Shown here: in pieces, positions 45,846 through 57,395 of the stretch
Position numbering within the stretch: the first letter of the stretch is position 1
How the letters are laid out: every line of letters starts with the position of its first letter
Origin: Nemertoderma westbladi
Lineage: Eukaryota; Xenacoelomorpha; Nemertodermatida; Nemertodermatidae
Direction of reading: 5' to 3'
NCBI GenBank assembly: GCA_032718475.1
Contig: JAUCBJ010006781.1
Span: 94,371 to 158,370 of the forward strand
DNA: 64,000 nt
The notes under the pieces: generated by a model
Databases searched by the model: none
What the model saw: only the letters and a program-made list of their open reading frames with translations
Told to the model about the DNA's origin: nothing
Position numbers and translations under genes: made by a program

Positions 45846-46121
45846 CTTTACAACATCACCAGCCTGCCAGCAGTAGGGTGTAGCAGTAGGCTTTGCTGCT
45901 TAGTGCTTATAGCTGTATAGAGCTTGGTGAGAATGGGTGACCAGTGTAACCTGTGACATGACTGTATGACATGTATGCAGGGTAGGCTTAACCTTACAGC
46001 ACAGCAACTTACAGTCAATAACTTTAATGATTGTTAACTCCGTTAGTGATTGGTGATAAAAATGCAGAAGACTAGAGAAATTCGCTATCCTTACAGCCTT
46101 ACTGTTGGTAAGAAGAAAAGT

Positions 46122-46459
46122 AGACCAAATCCTCACTGTTGCGAGATTCAAGCTCACACAGCTGCACAGTCACAGACTCAGGAAGGCCTACTATATCTTG
46201 TAGATGTTGAATCAATTCCAGAATTTGGAAGTTTACATATGCTGGCATTCATCGGTTCTGTTCATCATTCACATCACACATCTTCGGAAAAAAACAGACC
46301 AAATCCTCACTGTCAGACTGTTGCGAGATTCAAGCTCACACAGCTGCACAGACTCAGGAAGGCCTACTATATCTTGTAGATGTTGAATCAATTCCAGAAT
46401 TTGGACGTTTACATATCGGTTCTGTTCATCATTCATATCACACATCTTCGGAAAAAATA
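46122..46459. repeat. Tandem duplication of about 174 bp
   Basis: agaccaaatcctcactgt at 46122 recurs at 46296, and the following sequence (gcgagattcaagctcacaca, ctatatcttgtagatgttg, cacatcttcggaaaaaa) is nearly identical in both copies, with small indels. The plus strand is partly open, but the frame differs between copies, so coding is not supported. Confidence 0.8.
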
Positions 46460-47463
46460 TGTTTTCTGGTTGTTGATGTCCTCTTTAAAACTTTGTATAT
46501 CAAATGAAGCCATTCCTCTCCTGACAGCCTGAAGACTTATGTAATATTCGCCTGCCCGAGCTCTATCTGTCAATTGGAATACTGTACCATCATTCTCCCA
46601 CATAGTTCTGTAGTTTGGAGCCCATTACTAGACAAATGTTGCCGCAAAGGTTGACGTGGTTTATACAATATATGTGGACTTGATTCTTTTGTTAGTTATT
46701 CTATACGACTGGAGACTCTAAAGTTGGAACCACTACCTACTGCAGTATACATCAATTAAAGTTCAATTTGATAATGTGATTTAAACTTATATGTAAAGAT
46801 CTAAACCTGATCCTCCATTACAACAATGTGCAACATCCTCGCAGACTATTTTAATATCCCAGCCAGACATCCAATGCAATCATGACCTGGCCATATATAT
46901 AAAATTACGAAGCAAAGGCCATGCCCCGCCCATCTGCCCATGTCTGCATGTTCCATACATCACCTCTTCTTTATCAGGGTCATTAACATATGGAACATGA
47001 TGGACCTGGAACACAGTAGAAACATCATCATCACTAATCGCTATTCTTTTAAACAGTCTTTAGACTCTGCTTTCTTATCAAGACATCTGAAATGTTTTAG
47101 AAATCTAAGCGACTGTTTGTTTATACTATACATACATACAGCCATAGCAGCATAGTTCAACAGTAGTTGTATATAAAGCTCTGAATGCTGGAATGCTGGA
47201 CCCGGAATGTCAGAATGTCTATGACAGTATGAAGGTTGGCAGTTGGATCATTGGCTGATTTGTGGGTCGGGCCCACTGCTGCACTGGCTGACTGGAACGG
47301 TCTATGATTATAATACAGTATGAATGGGTATTTCGAATCGAATCACGTATTTTCGAAATCTCGTTCGAGAAAATTTTTAAGTTTTCAAAAACTTCCAGGT
47401 GGCAACTGGCAATATTGTGCTTTATGTTATAATCCATCTTATCTTCGCAATGATATGTCAGTC
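46460..47463. other. Sequence without supported features
   Basis: No coding region or structured repeat was recognised here. Confidence 0.45.
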
Positions 47464-47605
47464 AGTCAGGGAGATCATCAAATTTGAGAATACCTCAAAT
47501 TTCAAATTATAGACCCAATTTTGGAATTACCTCAAATTTAATACAAGGTTAGGTTAATTCTCTAAATTTGAGTTTTACCCCAAATTTGAATTTCATAGCA
47601 GCATA
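47464..47605. repeat. Dispersed repeat with gtcagggagatcat end, copy 2
   Basis: It shares its first 16 or so bases and the iterated acctcaaattt / accccaaattt motifs with the copy at 45541. Confidence 0.5.
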
Positions 47606-47989
47606 GTCAGATACAGACAGAAGTCATAGTTGGCCTAGTTCAATAGTTGTTAGCTTGTTACTGTCACTGTATTGCAAAGGTAAAAAAATAAACTGATGTA
47701 GGCCTAGTGTCTGAGTGTTGTGAAATATAATATTTAAAACATATACATACAGTATTAGTTTAAAAAGGCTTATACTTAAAAAGGCTATTGGTAGGGGTGC
47801 AGTGCAGCAGTGGGGTGGTATGATCAGATGGTAGACATATAAAACGAAGTATAGAGCTTAAAGAACTTATATTTTTATATTGCTACTTTTTGCTTGAATA
47901 TGCCCTAAAATCGGGAGAAAAAGTAGTAGGCCTACTTTTTTTCCCTACTGGTAGGGAAAAAGTTGTCCCCATAATATCTGAATATTGTA

Positions 47990-48022
47990 ACTTTTTGTTG
48001 GCACAGCTTTTGCAAAGGCGGC
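47990..48022 (-). mobile_element. SINE-like fragment
   Basis: aactttttgttggcacagct, followed by tttgcaaag, matches the repeated 3' part of the tRNA-like elements at 30418 and 30549, with one base missing. Confidence 0.45.
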
Positions 48023-48136
48023 AACACAGCAACCTGCAATAATATTGAATATATTGCCACATAATAATGTACCATAGAGCCATAATTTTGCATTGATTTT
48101 ACTTTTTCTCCCAGTAAAAAAAGTAAAATAAAACAT

Positions 48137-48395
48137 TGGCACTTGTGTCAAATAGGGGACCCTCCTAGCTCCTAATCTGCTAATCCTGAAATCCTCTAAA
48201 CTAAAGTCACTTTCACTAGTGCCCGGTTACAGGGTTAGCAAAGGAGCAGGTTACAGAGGTGAGTTGAAAGTAACCAAAAAACAATAAACAAGAGTTAGGA
48301 ATATTGATATCACCTGCACTAAATTTCAGGATTAGCTGGTGATTTCAGGATTAGCAGATTAGGAGGGTCACCTATTTGATTTGACACAAGTGCCA
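48137..48395. mobile_element. MITE with roughly 55-bp terminal inverted repeats
   Basis: The left end tggcacttgtgtcaaatagg, followed by gaccctcct and taatctgctaatcctgaaat, is mirrored at the right end (atttcaggattagcagatta, gagggtcacc, tttgacacaagtgcca). The element is 259 bp. The target duplication is possibly acat, but boundaries shift by a base or two. No coding capacity. Confidence 0.8.
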
Positions 48396-49121
48396 ACATA
48401 TTTTTGGTGGAATTTCTAAAATTTCATTGAATGTGTTGATCAAAATTTGAGCAAAATCCATCCCTACACACTATTGCAATGCAACTTGCCTGCAAGGTGT
48501 ACTCCAGAGATGAGATAAAGCCTCGCCTCGAGAATAGGTTAGTGAAAAAGGTTATACTTTTTGCTCAAGTTATAAATAATTCTGGTTCCTCATAAGGTCA
48601 ATTTAAAAGGATGTATATGTCAGTCGGTGAGAAGTCAACAATTGGACTTCAAGTCCAATTTTGGACTCCAAAGTCCAATATTGGACTTTAGTACAATTCC
48701 AATTCCAATTCCACTGCATCCCGTATCAGTACATATATATTACATAATTACAATGCAACATTATTTTAATGATCAAATTAATTATTATATGTATTATACA
48801 ATGTTATAAACAGGGATCGCACTCGCACACGTACAGTCAGACATCAGTAGTTACTTTTTGCGGTAGTGGTATAGCTTTGCCGTAGCCTTACTGCCTTAGC
48901 GGTGTATACCGCGGTAGCGTAGTTGAATTACAGCTGTATAGTTCATTCATACCCATACTGACTGCCATACCTGTGGTATTTTCGTATGGCAAAAATAAGA
49001 TACTGTAAACTGTAACCTATTATGTTATTGAGTTAATGTTTATTGACTAATTGTTTTGATTAGGTTCACTGTGTCAAGTACAATGCACACATCTCTGCAT
49101 CTCCAACCAGACAGCAGACAC

Positions 49122-49699
49122 CCCGTATGCTAAGTGATTTTTTTGTGCGCCGAACGCGACGCGGCGCAGAAAAAAATGTGCGCCTGCGCAGTCGAAAACA
49201 TTGCAAAATCCGCGTGCGCAGCAGAAAAACTGCGCGAGATTGGCGCGCGCAGCAGAAATTCTGCGCGAGATTGGCGCGCACAGCAGAAATACTGCGCGAA
49301 ATCTCCTACCACGTACCTGCCTGCTTACCACCTACTGCCAGACTGCTGTCAGGCTGTACTGGCCTAAAGCACACCAAGCAGCCAAGTAGCAAGTAGGAGG
49401 CTTATTATTTCAGTATTTCTTACAGTCTTATCTGTATTGTCATTACCCTGTTACCGGTAGTCGGCAGACTGCCAGGGGTAGCGGGTAGGTCTACTTACCG
49501 GTACTGACTTAGTGCTGTAATGCAAGTCTGAGCCGTGCTATCAATTTTCTGCGCCTGCGCCTGTCGCGCCGCGCTCTAAATTTTCTGCGCCTGCGCGCTG
49601 CGCGGCGCTGCGCTCTCAATTTTCTGCGCCTGCTCCAAATTCTGGAAAAAATTGTGCGCCGAACGCGTTCGGCGTACATGCCCTACTTAGCAGAATGGC
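49122..49699. mobile_element. TIR element with 7-bp target duplication, copy B
   Basis: It has the same ends as copy A at 43500-44908 (cccgtatgctaagtg and cttagcagaatggc). It is flanked by cagacac at 49115-49121 and 49700-49706. The different duplication from copy A proves an independent insertion. The interior is nearly identical to copy A without the nested hAT-like MITE. Confidence 0.9.
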
Positions 49700-49784
49700 C
49701 AGACACTATATAACTGATAACATTGGAGTTGGAGGTGTCTCATTCAGTCATTGGTTCCCCCAAGTTTGACACTAGAACAAAGCT

Positions 49785-50036
49785 GCTTCCGCTTTGCAGG
49801 ACATCGCTTTAAGCCGTGCCTGTGAGGACCAGCCAGTGCACCTCATGTAGTGAATACGCATGGTGGACAGCCCATGACTTTCTTGAGACGCATCTTTCTT
49901 ACTGTCTTACTTTCTACACTGGCCTTGAAGATGCGGATGATCTAACAAATGTCATGGGTGATAAAGGCTGTAAGAGTGTAAGGGAGTTGTGGATGTGGAG
50001 GCGCACTTTTGTCAACAAGCCGGCACAGCATTCTTA
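49785..50036 (+). pseudogene. LINE reverse transcriptase C-terminal fragment, frameshifted
   Basis: The nucleotide sequence ccgctttgcaggacatcgct through cttgaagatgcggatgatct is homologous to the fragments at 30222 and 51706. It contains small indels and ends in a frame reading FVNKPAQHS. Non-functional. Confidence 0.65.
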
Positions 50037-50092
50037 ATACATAATAGGGCCTATATATATAATGCAGCTGCAATGAATCATGCCGATTGTAG

Positions 50093-50783
50093 TATTAGTA
50101 TGTGGTGAGGTTATAGGGCTCCTTCAATTGGTAAAGTCAAAAGTGGCCGTTTATTGTTTTAGTTAGAAAAGCCTGCCTCTCTAACCTGTTCCTTTCCCTT
50201 ATGATTATGACGTGTGTTACTTGTTACTTCTGTACTTATTATGTGGAGACCCCAACACGTTAATCAGTTACTAATCCCATTTCATTATCCTGTTATCCAG
50301 CCGTTTTATAATACACTTCCTGTTGTATGGAAACAATTAGAAGAGATGGTGGTAGTATTTCTTTCTGATAGGGCTCCCATACTGCCATAGCCTTAGACGA
50401 AATCGTAGCTTGTACTGTAGTTAGCCTTAGCAGCAGCTGCAGTTGGCTAACCTGGCATTGCTACCAGTCAGCTAGTATCCACCAAATATAATTTGTAATT
50501 AAATATTTGTTGGAGCATAATCTAATCTAGTCCTCCTAAAGACACTATAAAGTCCTGGGTACATAAGGCTGTAAGGTTAGACATAACATGAATGTAAATT
50601 GTAAACTAAACAATATGCTAAAAGTACAGTACAAAGTAGGCGTACCTAGAATGCTAGAATGTACCATTATATTCTAAGTACAGTACAGTCAGTACACTGA
50701 AGATACATAGAGAGCTGCAAAGGTAACTTTCCATAACTTAACAGCTGTCTGGCTGTCTCTCATCTGTCATGCTTCAAGTTCGA
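50093..50783. other. Sequence without supported features
   Basis: No open frame or structured repeat that I can support. Confidence 0.45.
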
Positions 50784-51190
50784 TTCTCAATGTCACGTCC
50801 AAAATTGGACTTAAAGTCCAATATTGGACTTTTGTAAAAATTCAAAGCCTTATAAAAAAAGTTCCCCCTGGTGAATTTCAGGTCCCCCTGTTCAAAACTC
50901 TTATTTTTTGATATATTTTCGATTAAAGAAAAAAAATCCCGCCCGATCCAATTACCCAAGGCCCTGGAACAATTGGCTGACTCACAGATTGGACTCACAG
51001 AAGTCCAATTTTGGACTTGAACTGGAGTCGAAGTCCAATTTTGGACTCAAGTCCAATTTTTGACTTCTCACCGACTCAGTCGGTGAGAAGTCAAAAATTG
51101 GACTTCAAGTCCAATTTTAGACTTAAAGTCCAATTTTGGACTCCAAAGTCCAATATTGGACTTTAGTACAACTCCAAGTGTACCTACCCA
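50784..51190. repeat. Inverted cluster of ttggact/agtccaa repeats with a head-to-head palindrome
   Basis: Many copies of aagtccaattttggact occur in both orientations. At 51050-51098 two element ends meet head to head: gacttctcaccgac, tca, gtcggtgagaagtc, with arms of at least 23 bp. The same end starts the segmental duplication copy at 48621. Confidence 0.75.
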
Positions 51191-52017
51191 TGCTGCCATA
51201 CTGTATATCGGTATTTAAATCAAAACTGCATCCCGTATCAGTACATATATATTACATAATTACAATGCAACATTATTTTAATGATCAAATTAATTATTAT
51301 AAGTATTATAAAAGCAGGGATCGCACACATACAGTCAGACATCAGTAGTTAAGAGTTACTTTTTGCGGTAGTGGTATGGCTTTGTGGTAGCCTTACTGCC
51401 TTAATGGTGTATACCGCGGTAGCGGTAGTGGAGTTATAGCTGTATAGTTCATTCATACCCATACCTGTGGTATTTTCGTATGGCAAAAATAAGACTATCG
51501 TATGGCAAAAATAAGACTACTGTAAACTGTAACCTATTATGTTGTTGAGTTAATGTTAATGTTTATTGACTAATTGTTTTGATTAGGTTCACTGTCAGAC
51601 TGTGTCAAGCTGTCAAGTACAATGCACACATCTCCAACCAGACACTACAGCACTATATATTCAACATTGGAGTTGGAGGTGTCTCATTGGTTCTCCCAAG
51701 CTTGACACTAGAACAAAGCCGCCTCCGCTTTGCAGGACATTGCTATCGCCGTGAGGGAGGACTGCAGCCAGTGCACCTCATGGCAGCATGGAGTGAATAA
51801 GCATGGTGGACAGCCCATGACTTTCTTGAGACGCATCTTTCTTACTGTCTTAAAGGACACTGGCCTTGAAGATGCGGATGATCTAGCAAATGTCATGGGT
51901 GATAAGGCTGTAAGAGTGTAAGGGAGTTGTGGAGGCGCACTTTTGTCAACAAGCCGGCACAGCATTCTTAATAGGGCCTATATATATAATGCAGCTGCAA
52001 TGCAGCATGCCGATTGG
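51077..52017. repeat. Segmental duplication, copy 2 (unoccupied by element B)
   Basis: Homologous to 48621-50092. The target site of element B appears once here (cagacac, 51639-51645, in ctccaaccagacactac), giving an empty-site allele in the same window. Confidence 0.88.
51706..51965 (+). pseudogene. LINE reverse transcriptase C-terminal fragment
   Basis: It encodes RLRFAGHCYRREGGLQPVHL, and in another frame KHGGQPMTFLRRI, LKDTGLEDADDLANVMGDKA; the frame changes between the parts. It corresponds to the fragments at 30222 and 49785. Confidence 0.7.
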
Positions 52018-52067
52018 AGTAGTACAGTACTGAGGACTACGTTGTTATTCAATATAAGTGGATCGGA

Positions 52068-52490
52068 TTGGCGGATGTAGATTCACTAAATGCAAAGCCA
52101 TATTATGATAAAAAAGAAAAATATCTAGATCCACCTATGATTGTAATTGATGATGATTTTCCTGATCTCGATGCGAAGTCGGATATAACGGTTCAAAAAT
52201 GTCAACCTTCAACAAGTGTCAGTAACCTTATAACACTAAGCGACATTGCCAATGATGATACCCTGCAGCCAAATGATCGTTGAGTTGTTACCAATCAATG
52301 TTTTCGTAAACGGGGTATTATTTCTATCAAAGAGAAAAAGAAAATCGGTAATATGTACTTTCACAAGGCTTGTCTTGAAAAAGAAATCGGATTTACTTAT
52401 AATTCGTGCTACATTTTAATGAAAAATATGAAATATTTTGATAACGAAGTTGTTGACTATTTTATTGGTAAAGGTATTATTATTGCTTAA
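52068..52490 (+). pseudogene. Coding relic interrupted by one stop
   Basis: One frame is open from 52068 to a TAA at 52490 except for a TGA at 52281-52283. Before the stop: PYYDKKEKYLDPPMIVIDDD and PSTSVSNLITLSDIAND. After it: CFRKRGIISIKEKKKIGNMY, FHKACLEKEIGF, DYFIGKGIII. The composition is protein-like on both sides, so this looks like an exon or transposon gene fragment with a nonsense change. No family is recognised and no ATG is at its start. Confidence 0.4.
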
Positions 52491-53836
52491 GTTAATGGAA
52501 ATAATTACCGGTAACCTAAGAATACAATGCATCCAATGCTGTAATGCTGTAATGGCCCATGGCTATGGCACTATCTCTGTAACCAGGCTGCCAGGCTGTC
52601 TTAATACTGTAATCAGGTAATGCTTACCGGTACTACTCAGCTACTAAAATATAGAAATATTTACAGCTTTAACTAACCCTAACAATACTGCAATAACGGA
52701 ATACTGGAATACACTACTGCACTACACAGCACTAATACTGTAATCTGTAATCAGGTAATAGGCCTACCAGAATACAGCAATACTGGTACTTTGCGCCTCT
52801 ACCGACTGACCAGTAAAACAAGGATAGTACTGCTGTACTGATACTGCACCGTATGCTGATTGGTTACAGTTCTTTGGTTGCCTGGCAACAAGCTTTCTGG
52901 GCAGTATTAGACTCTTTCAATTTATTTTTTTGCAGCATATAGGTAAAATTTAATGCTGATCAATTTTTTCACTGTTTTCCGTAAGGTTTATAGTGTTTTT
53001 ATAGTGTTTTCCCTATGTTTTACGGTGATTACTTAATGGGTGCTATGTGAGGAGTACATTTAGGATTGTCAATTCAGAGAAGTACATGTGTTAAATTCCC
53101 TGCTGATCAATATTTTCACTGTTTTCCGTGTGTTTTACAGTACTTTTCCTATGTTTTCCTAGTGTTTTACTGTTTTACTAGTGTTTTCCTAATTTAGAAT
53201 CATCCGCCACATACCTACCCTACAGTACCCACCTACAGTACATGTACCAGTTAGTATGTAGTTACTTTGTTTTATGTAGGCCTACCCTTTGTTATGTTGT
53301 AATATATATGGTCTTGCTTTGTATTTTACATTAGTTATCTTGACATTAGTAGTTAATTTTCATATTTATTTCATTCCTTATCCATTTTAGGCCAATACTG
53401 TAGTTTCATTTGTTACATTCTGACATATTTGTTACTTACTGTATATGTGGCGTGAAAAGTAAAACGTAGTATCAAAAAAAGGCGTTCTGTGAAAAACGTA
53501 TTTAAAGTTTTATGATAATGTTTTTTTTTCTTCTTGCAAGACCCTATTGGCTAGAAGGACAGTTTCTAACTCAAAATTTTACGAGGAATCCCAAAATTTT
53601 GATTTAAACCACGTAAACGCAATTCTTTGTTTGCAAATATCTAATGACAGACAGATTGGCAAAATGACGGACAGTCAGACAGGCGGAGGGTCTATATTAC
53701 GTGAAATGTGAAAACTGACATCGGAAATGAAATCACGAACCGAAAAAACCTCTATAGCAAGAATTTTAGTTAGCCTGTATTCTTTCTTAATGTTTGACAG
53801 ACAAACAGACCGGCATCGGCAGACAGAAATATGAAT
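52491..53836. other. Intergenic sequence without supported genes
   Basis: It contains two loosely repeated stretches (gctgatcaattttttcactg and gctgatcaatattttcactg) followed by repeated tgttttcc motifs, at about 52960-53190. Confidence 0.45.
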
Positions 53837-55631
53837 TTGTTGTAACTTAATGATAAAAACTATTTCAGTTGGAGTTTTACACGCCCATATACAGTTAGGT
53901 ACAATGGCCAAATCTGGCAACCTCAAAAGTTGCCACATATGGCAATGTTTATTGCCAAATCTGGCAACTTTTGGTTTTTCTAATTTTCGCACGCCCAGAA
54001 GTAAAATCGCATTTTGGTAAATAGTTAAGTGAAAAGAGCGCGAAATTTAAATATAATTGACCGTATAAGAAAAAAATCATCGTCTGAATTCCTCTTAGCA
54101 ATAGGCCGAAATGTGCCTAAAATAATTATTGCCATTTTTGGCAACCATTAGAATTAAAGAAAAATAATGGTTGCCATTTTTGGCAACAATTATTATTGTG
54201 CAGCCCTGTCAGTAACCCTGTCATTGTAAATTACTTCAAAATTGCTTACTGCTGTACTGCTTGCTTACCCTTGTCGAGTTGTGATATATATAAACATTAG
54301 GCCTATTAGTTGATGAAATGTCAGAATGTTGGCCTATTTGATATGTTGTTAATATGTTAATGGACATATGGATGAGTCTGTAAAAGATACCGTACTGGTC
54401 AGCTGGTAGATTGGTATAGGCCCTATCTGCCTATGGTATAGGCATAAACAAATCTAAAGAATCACATGCTTCAAAGGCTGAAATGGAAATAAACGTAATA
54501 ATATTTGACAACGTCAGAACGTTAACATCACCAAAACAGCAAAAGGCAGCAAGAAGGCATTCAAGTTTGAGAAACGGCGTGACGGAAGAAAAATAGTGAC
54601 AAAATTGAGAAAGACTGATAAAACCAAAACGCGTGTTAACAAGTTAACTAAGTTAATGGATTCAACAAATTGTTTCTAGTAGGGTAGGCCCTAATCCAGT
54701 GTAATCAGCTAATGAAAAACGGGATGAAATTATTTTCATTATATGTCTGTATGTAGTCGGCTATGTACTGATGTAGGAATGGAAAGATAGATATACTGAA
54801 CTGATATAGAGTGAAGGATGATTTAGATTGCTGGGCAATTGTATCAGCATTACACAGTTACAATCTTTAACTACTAAACTATTATTGGTACAAACAACAA
54901 TCAACCACCTCCCCAAGCAGCGCCAGAGATTACTAGCAAAAATGTCAAAAAAACTATCACCAGTCAGTCTGTGTTTGTGTTATTGACTCTCATTCTCACC
55001 TCATTTATTAGGATATATTGCTGTATTGGTTAGAACTTAGAATATGCCACTACTGGCTGACTGGCTGACCGGTATAAGTATAACCTGTAACCTGGCCCTA
55101 CCCCTTTGCCTTTTTTCTAGGCCTAACATTAACATTTCAGGATCTAAGGAATGACCATACTGCCATAGAAGGACTTAATGACGTAGAACCATATGCCATA
55201 TAATCCATATTCAATGAGTTAGTTAAGTTGCCAAATATGGCAACAACGGCTTTATATAGTTGCCAAATTAGGCAATCAGAAATGTTGCCAAATTTTGCTT
55301 GGTTGCCAAATATGGCAATCACAATCATTGCCAGATTTGGCCATTGTACCTAACTGATATAATGCAACCAAGGTACCATATACCAAGGTACCGGTACTGC
55401 AGTACTGCCGGCTACTGCAGTAGTGAGTTGAAACTCTGTAATTATCAGATTAATGTAGTTGGTTCGATTTAGTAGTACGATAGAGCTTGTTGTTGTTGCG
55501 AACCCTGAGGATGCCCCGAGGGGCGAAATTAATTGGTAATTGAATTATATTTTATTGATATTATACATTACTGCATTATATGGGCGTGTAAAACTCCAAC
55601 TGAAATAGTTTTTATCATTAAGTTACAACAA
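53837..55631. mobile_element. Element with perfect 55-bp terminal inverted repeats
   Basis: 53837-53891 and 55577-55631 are exact inverse copies over 55 bp (outer end ttgttgtaacttaatgat, inner end acacgcccatata). A second element sits directly against the inner edge of the left repeat. No transposase frame was found. The outer flanks share only a few bases, so the target duplication is not resolved. Confidence 0.8.
53892..55356. mobile_element. Nested element with cagttaggtac ends and ttgccaaat motifs
   Basis: The ends are inverted over at least 28 bp (cagttaggtacaatggccaa, then atctggcaa). The direct repeat atata flanks the element on both sides (53887-53891 and 55357-55361). Near each end there are many gttgccaaatNtggcaa palindromes. 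The interior is AT-rich without a supported gene. Confidence 0.78.
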
Positions 55632-57079
55632 TAATATGAACGCCCTGAAGACGGCATGTCGTTATTTAAGCAATTTCAAAGAAATATGAATGGATGTCGA
55701 GTGTCGTTTTGAACTCTGAACTCGTTTTGAAGAAATTATGAGCGATTACCCTTCAGTTTTAGTAAAAATTACTCCAAAATGGAAAATTATAGAAGGTAAG
55801 TATTATATACAGTACCACTAGATAGCCCGAAAAATTCTTTTTTGGTATTAGATTTGATTTGTTTTTTGGTATTAATCATGCCTTATTATCATATCTATAC
55901 AGCAGTATATACTTAGTTATATATCTCGTTAGACTGGTGCGATTGGCTGTAGGCCTATCATATGTTACTCATTCTCCATTTAATCCATGCAATAATTAAA
56001 TATGGGGTATATCACTAATATAAAATATTATCTCCCATTCATTAAGATTATTTATATTATTATACATACAAGTAATTTTTACCTTATACAGTACAACGAA
56101 TAAAAATTCGCAACCTTGTTATATTTCATGTTATATTAATTCCAAACATGTGTTGGCTGACTATTTATTGCACTATCCACTATCCTGCCACTATCGTTTT
56201 ACAGTTTTGGTTCAGCCGTTTTCAAATTATAACAATTAATATAAAAAATCCCATGTGGGGCAGCCTCGAATCTATCAATGCTGACGTCTCCCTTAGATAC
56301 ATCCTCATAGAGAACCATTGCACTCCGGTTGAGTTGATTGACACTTTGACACTGGGGCGGATTAAGGTGTAGGTGAACTGGTTCAAACAGGGGACAATTG
56401 CATGAATACACAGCGACAAACCGGGGACGATCTACAATCCGGGGACGTCCCCGGAATGAAATGATATCAAAAATGGAATCTACGTACTAAAATTAATGGA
56501 TTCTGAAAATTTCAGATCATTTCGGCGATGTCCCCTGTTCCACCCAAACCTGTCAAATACGTGTGTAAATTTGTGTTTGAGTTTTGAAAATTTCACTGAC
56601 CCCAGTATAATGCGATAGTTTCAAGTGTCCCCTTTTCCATACAGTTAATATAACATTCCAAACACACGTTGTAGTATGGGTGCTGTTGTTCAATGTGGGG
56701 ACTGGAATCTACAATGTAATTAATATTTTGTGATCTAATTTAACATTTTGACCAATCGCAGCAGTATGTGTGGCATGGTTCAAAATGGGGACTAGGAATT
56801 CATTGTCACCTAAAAAGTAGAGATTAATTTTAAGTAAGTCGAATATATATGTCGAATGTGCCAATTTGGAAATCAAATACTTTAGTAATCGTGTTTTAAA
56901 GCAGAATGGCGCCCGAATCGCTCGAATATATAATTTTATGACAAATTTTCCTGATAAACAACTTGATATACATTTGCAATATACAATTGAAAGTGGTTCA
57001 TGAAGGACATTCATTAAGAACGTTACGTTTCGTTTTCTTGCTATAAATTGTATTACCGGATTCTGACTCAAATTCAAAT
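55632..57079. other. Sequence without supported genes
   Basis: Apart from the ccggggac repeat at about 56391-56456, nothing is recognised. Short minus-strand open frames here are not protein-like. Confidence 0.4.
56391..56456. repeat. ccggggac repeat, copy 1, with 16-bp palindrome
   Basis: It includes caattgcatgaatacacag, aaaccggggacgat and the perfect palindrome CCGGGGACGTCCCCGG. It matches 62678-62747; its left end is degenerate. Confidence 0.65.
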
Positions 57080-57391
57080 TCAGTTACTTGGAAATACATC
57101 CATATCATCTTTACCAGAAACATTTTCCGAATCACTATGCCTATCAGAATTGCATAGATTGTTTTTATCTTCTTGAGAATCACCACAGACCATGTCACAG
57201 TTACTCAATGCCGGATTGCTGACATGTTGCTCACTGATGCAATCTGCAAGTTCAGCATAGTTGCTGCACCATGTAAACTCCTTAACAATATCAAGAACAT
57301 TGGTGGTTGTCAAATCTGATGTATCAAATAAGTCATGCCATAAACGCATGGTTTGCATAACATCAACAGACGCAGTTAACCTTGCCCCCAA
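57080..57391 (-). CDS. Hypothetical coding fragment downstream of the 33-bp array
   Basis: About 103 codons read ARLTASVDVMQTMRLWHDLF, then TTNVLDIVKEFTWCSNYAEL, CISEQHVSNPALSNCDMVC, an acidic Ser-rich tail and a stop. The frame opens without an ATG (first internal ATG at about 57358), so it is likely an exon or a truncated transposon gene. The composition is protein-like, unlike neighbouring frames. I do not recognise the family; a transposase C-terminus is possible. Confidence 0.4.
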   Translation of the reverse strand: MGARLTASVDVMQTMRLWHDLFDTSDLTTTNVLDIVKEFTWCSNYAELADCISEQHVSNPALSNCDMVCGDSQEDKNNLCNSDRHSDSENVSGKDDMDVFPSN

Positions 57392-57395
57392 ACCC

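Larger units (their letters stand above)
48621..50092. repeat. Segmental duplication, copy 1 (occupied by element B)
   Basis: It matches 51077-52017 in order and orientation: cagtcggtgagaagtcaa, then the ggacttcaagtcc block, gcatcccgtatcagtacata, tactttttgcggtagtgg, tcaagtacaatgcacaca, the LINE C-terminal fragment and cagctgcaatg. The length excess over copy 2 (1472 against 941) is mostly the 578-bp element B. Confidence 0.88.

Noticed and set aside
46050-46386. Plus-strand frame across the 174-bp duplication
   Set aside because: The frame shifts between the two copies and the homologous stretch is read differently in each.
43448-49396. Arg/Ala/Cys-rich frames in the gcgc-rich elements
   Set aside because: Composition artefacts of the ctgcgc/gcgcag motifs; overlapping frames on both strands, no conserved domain.
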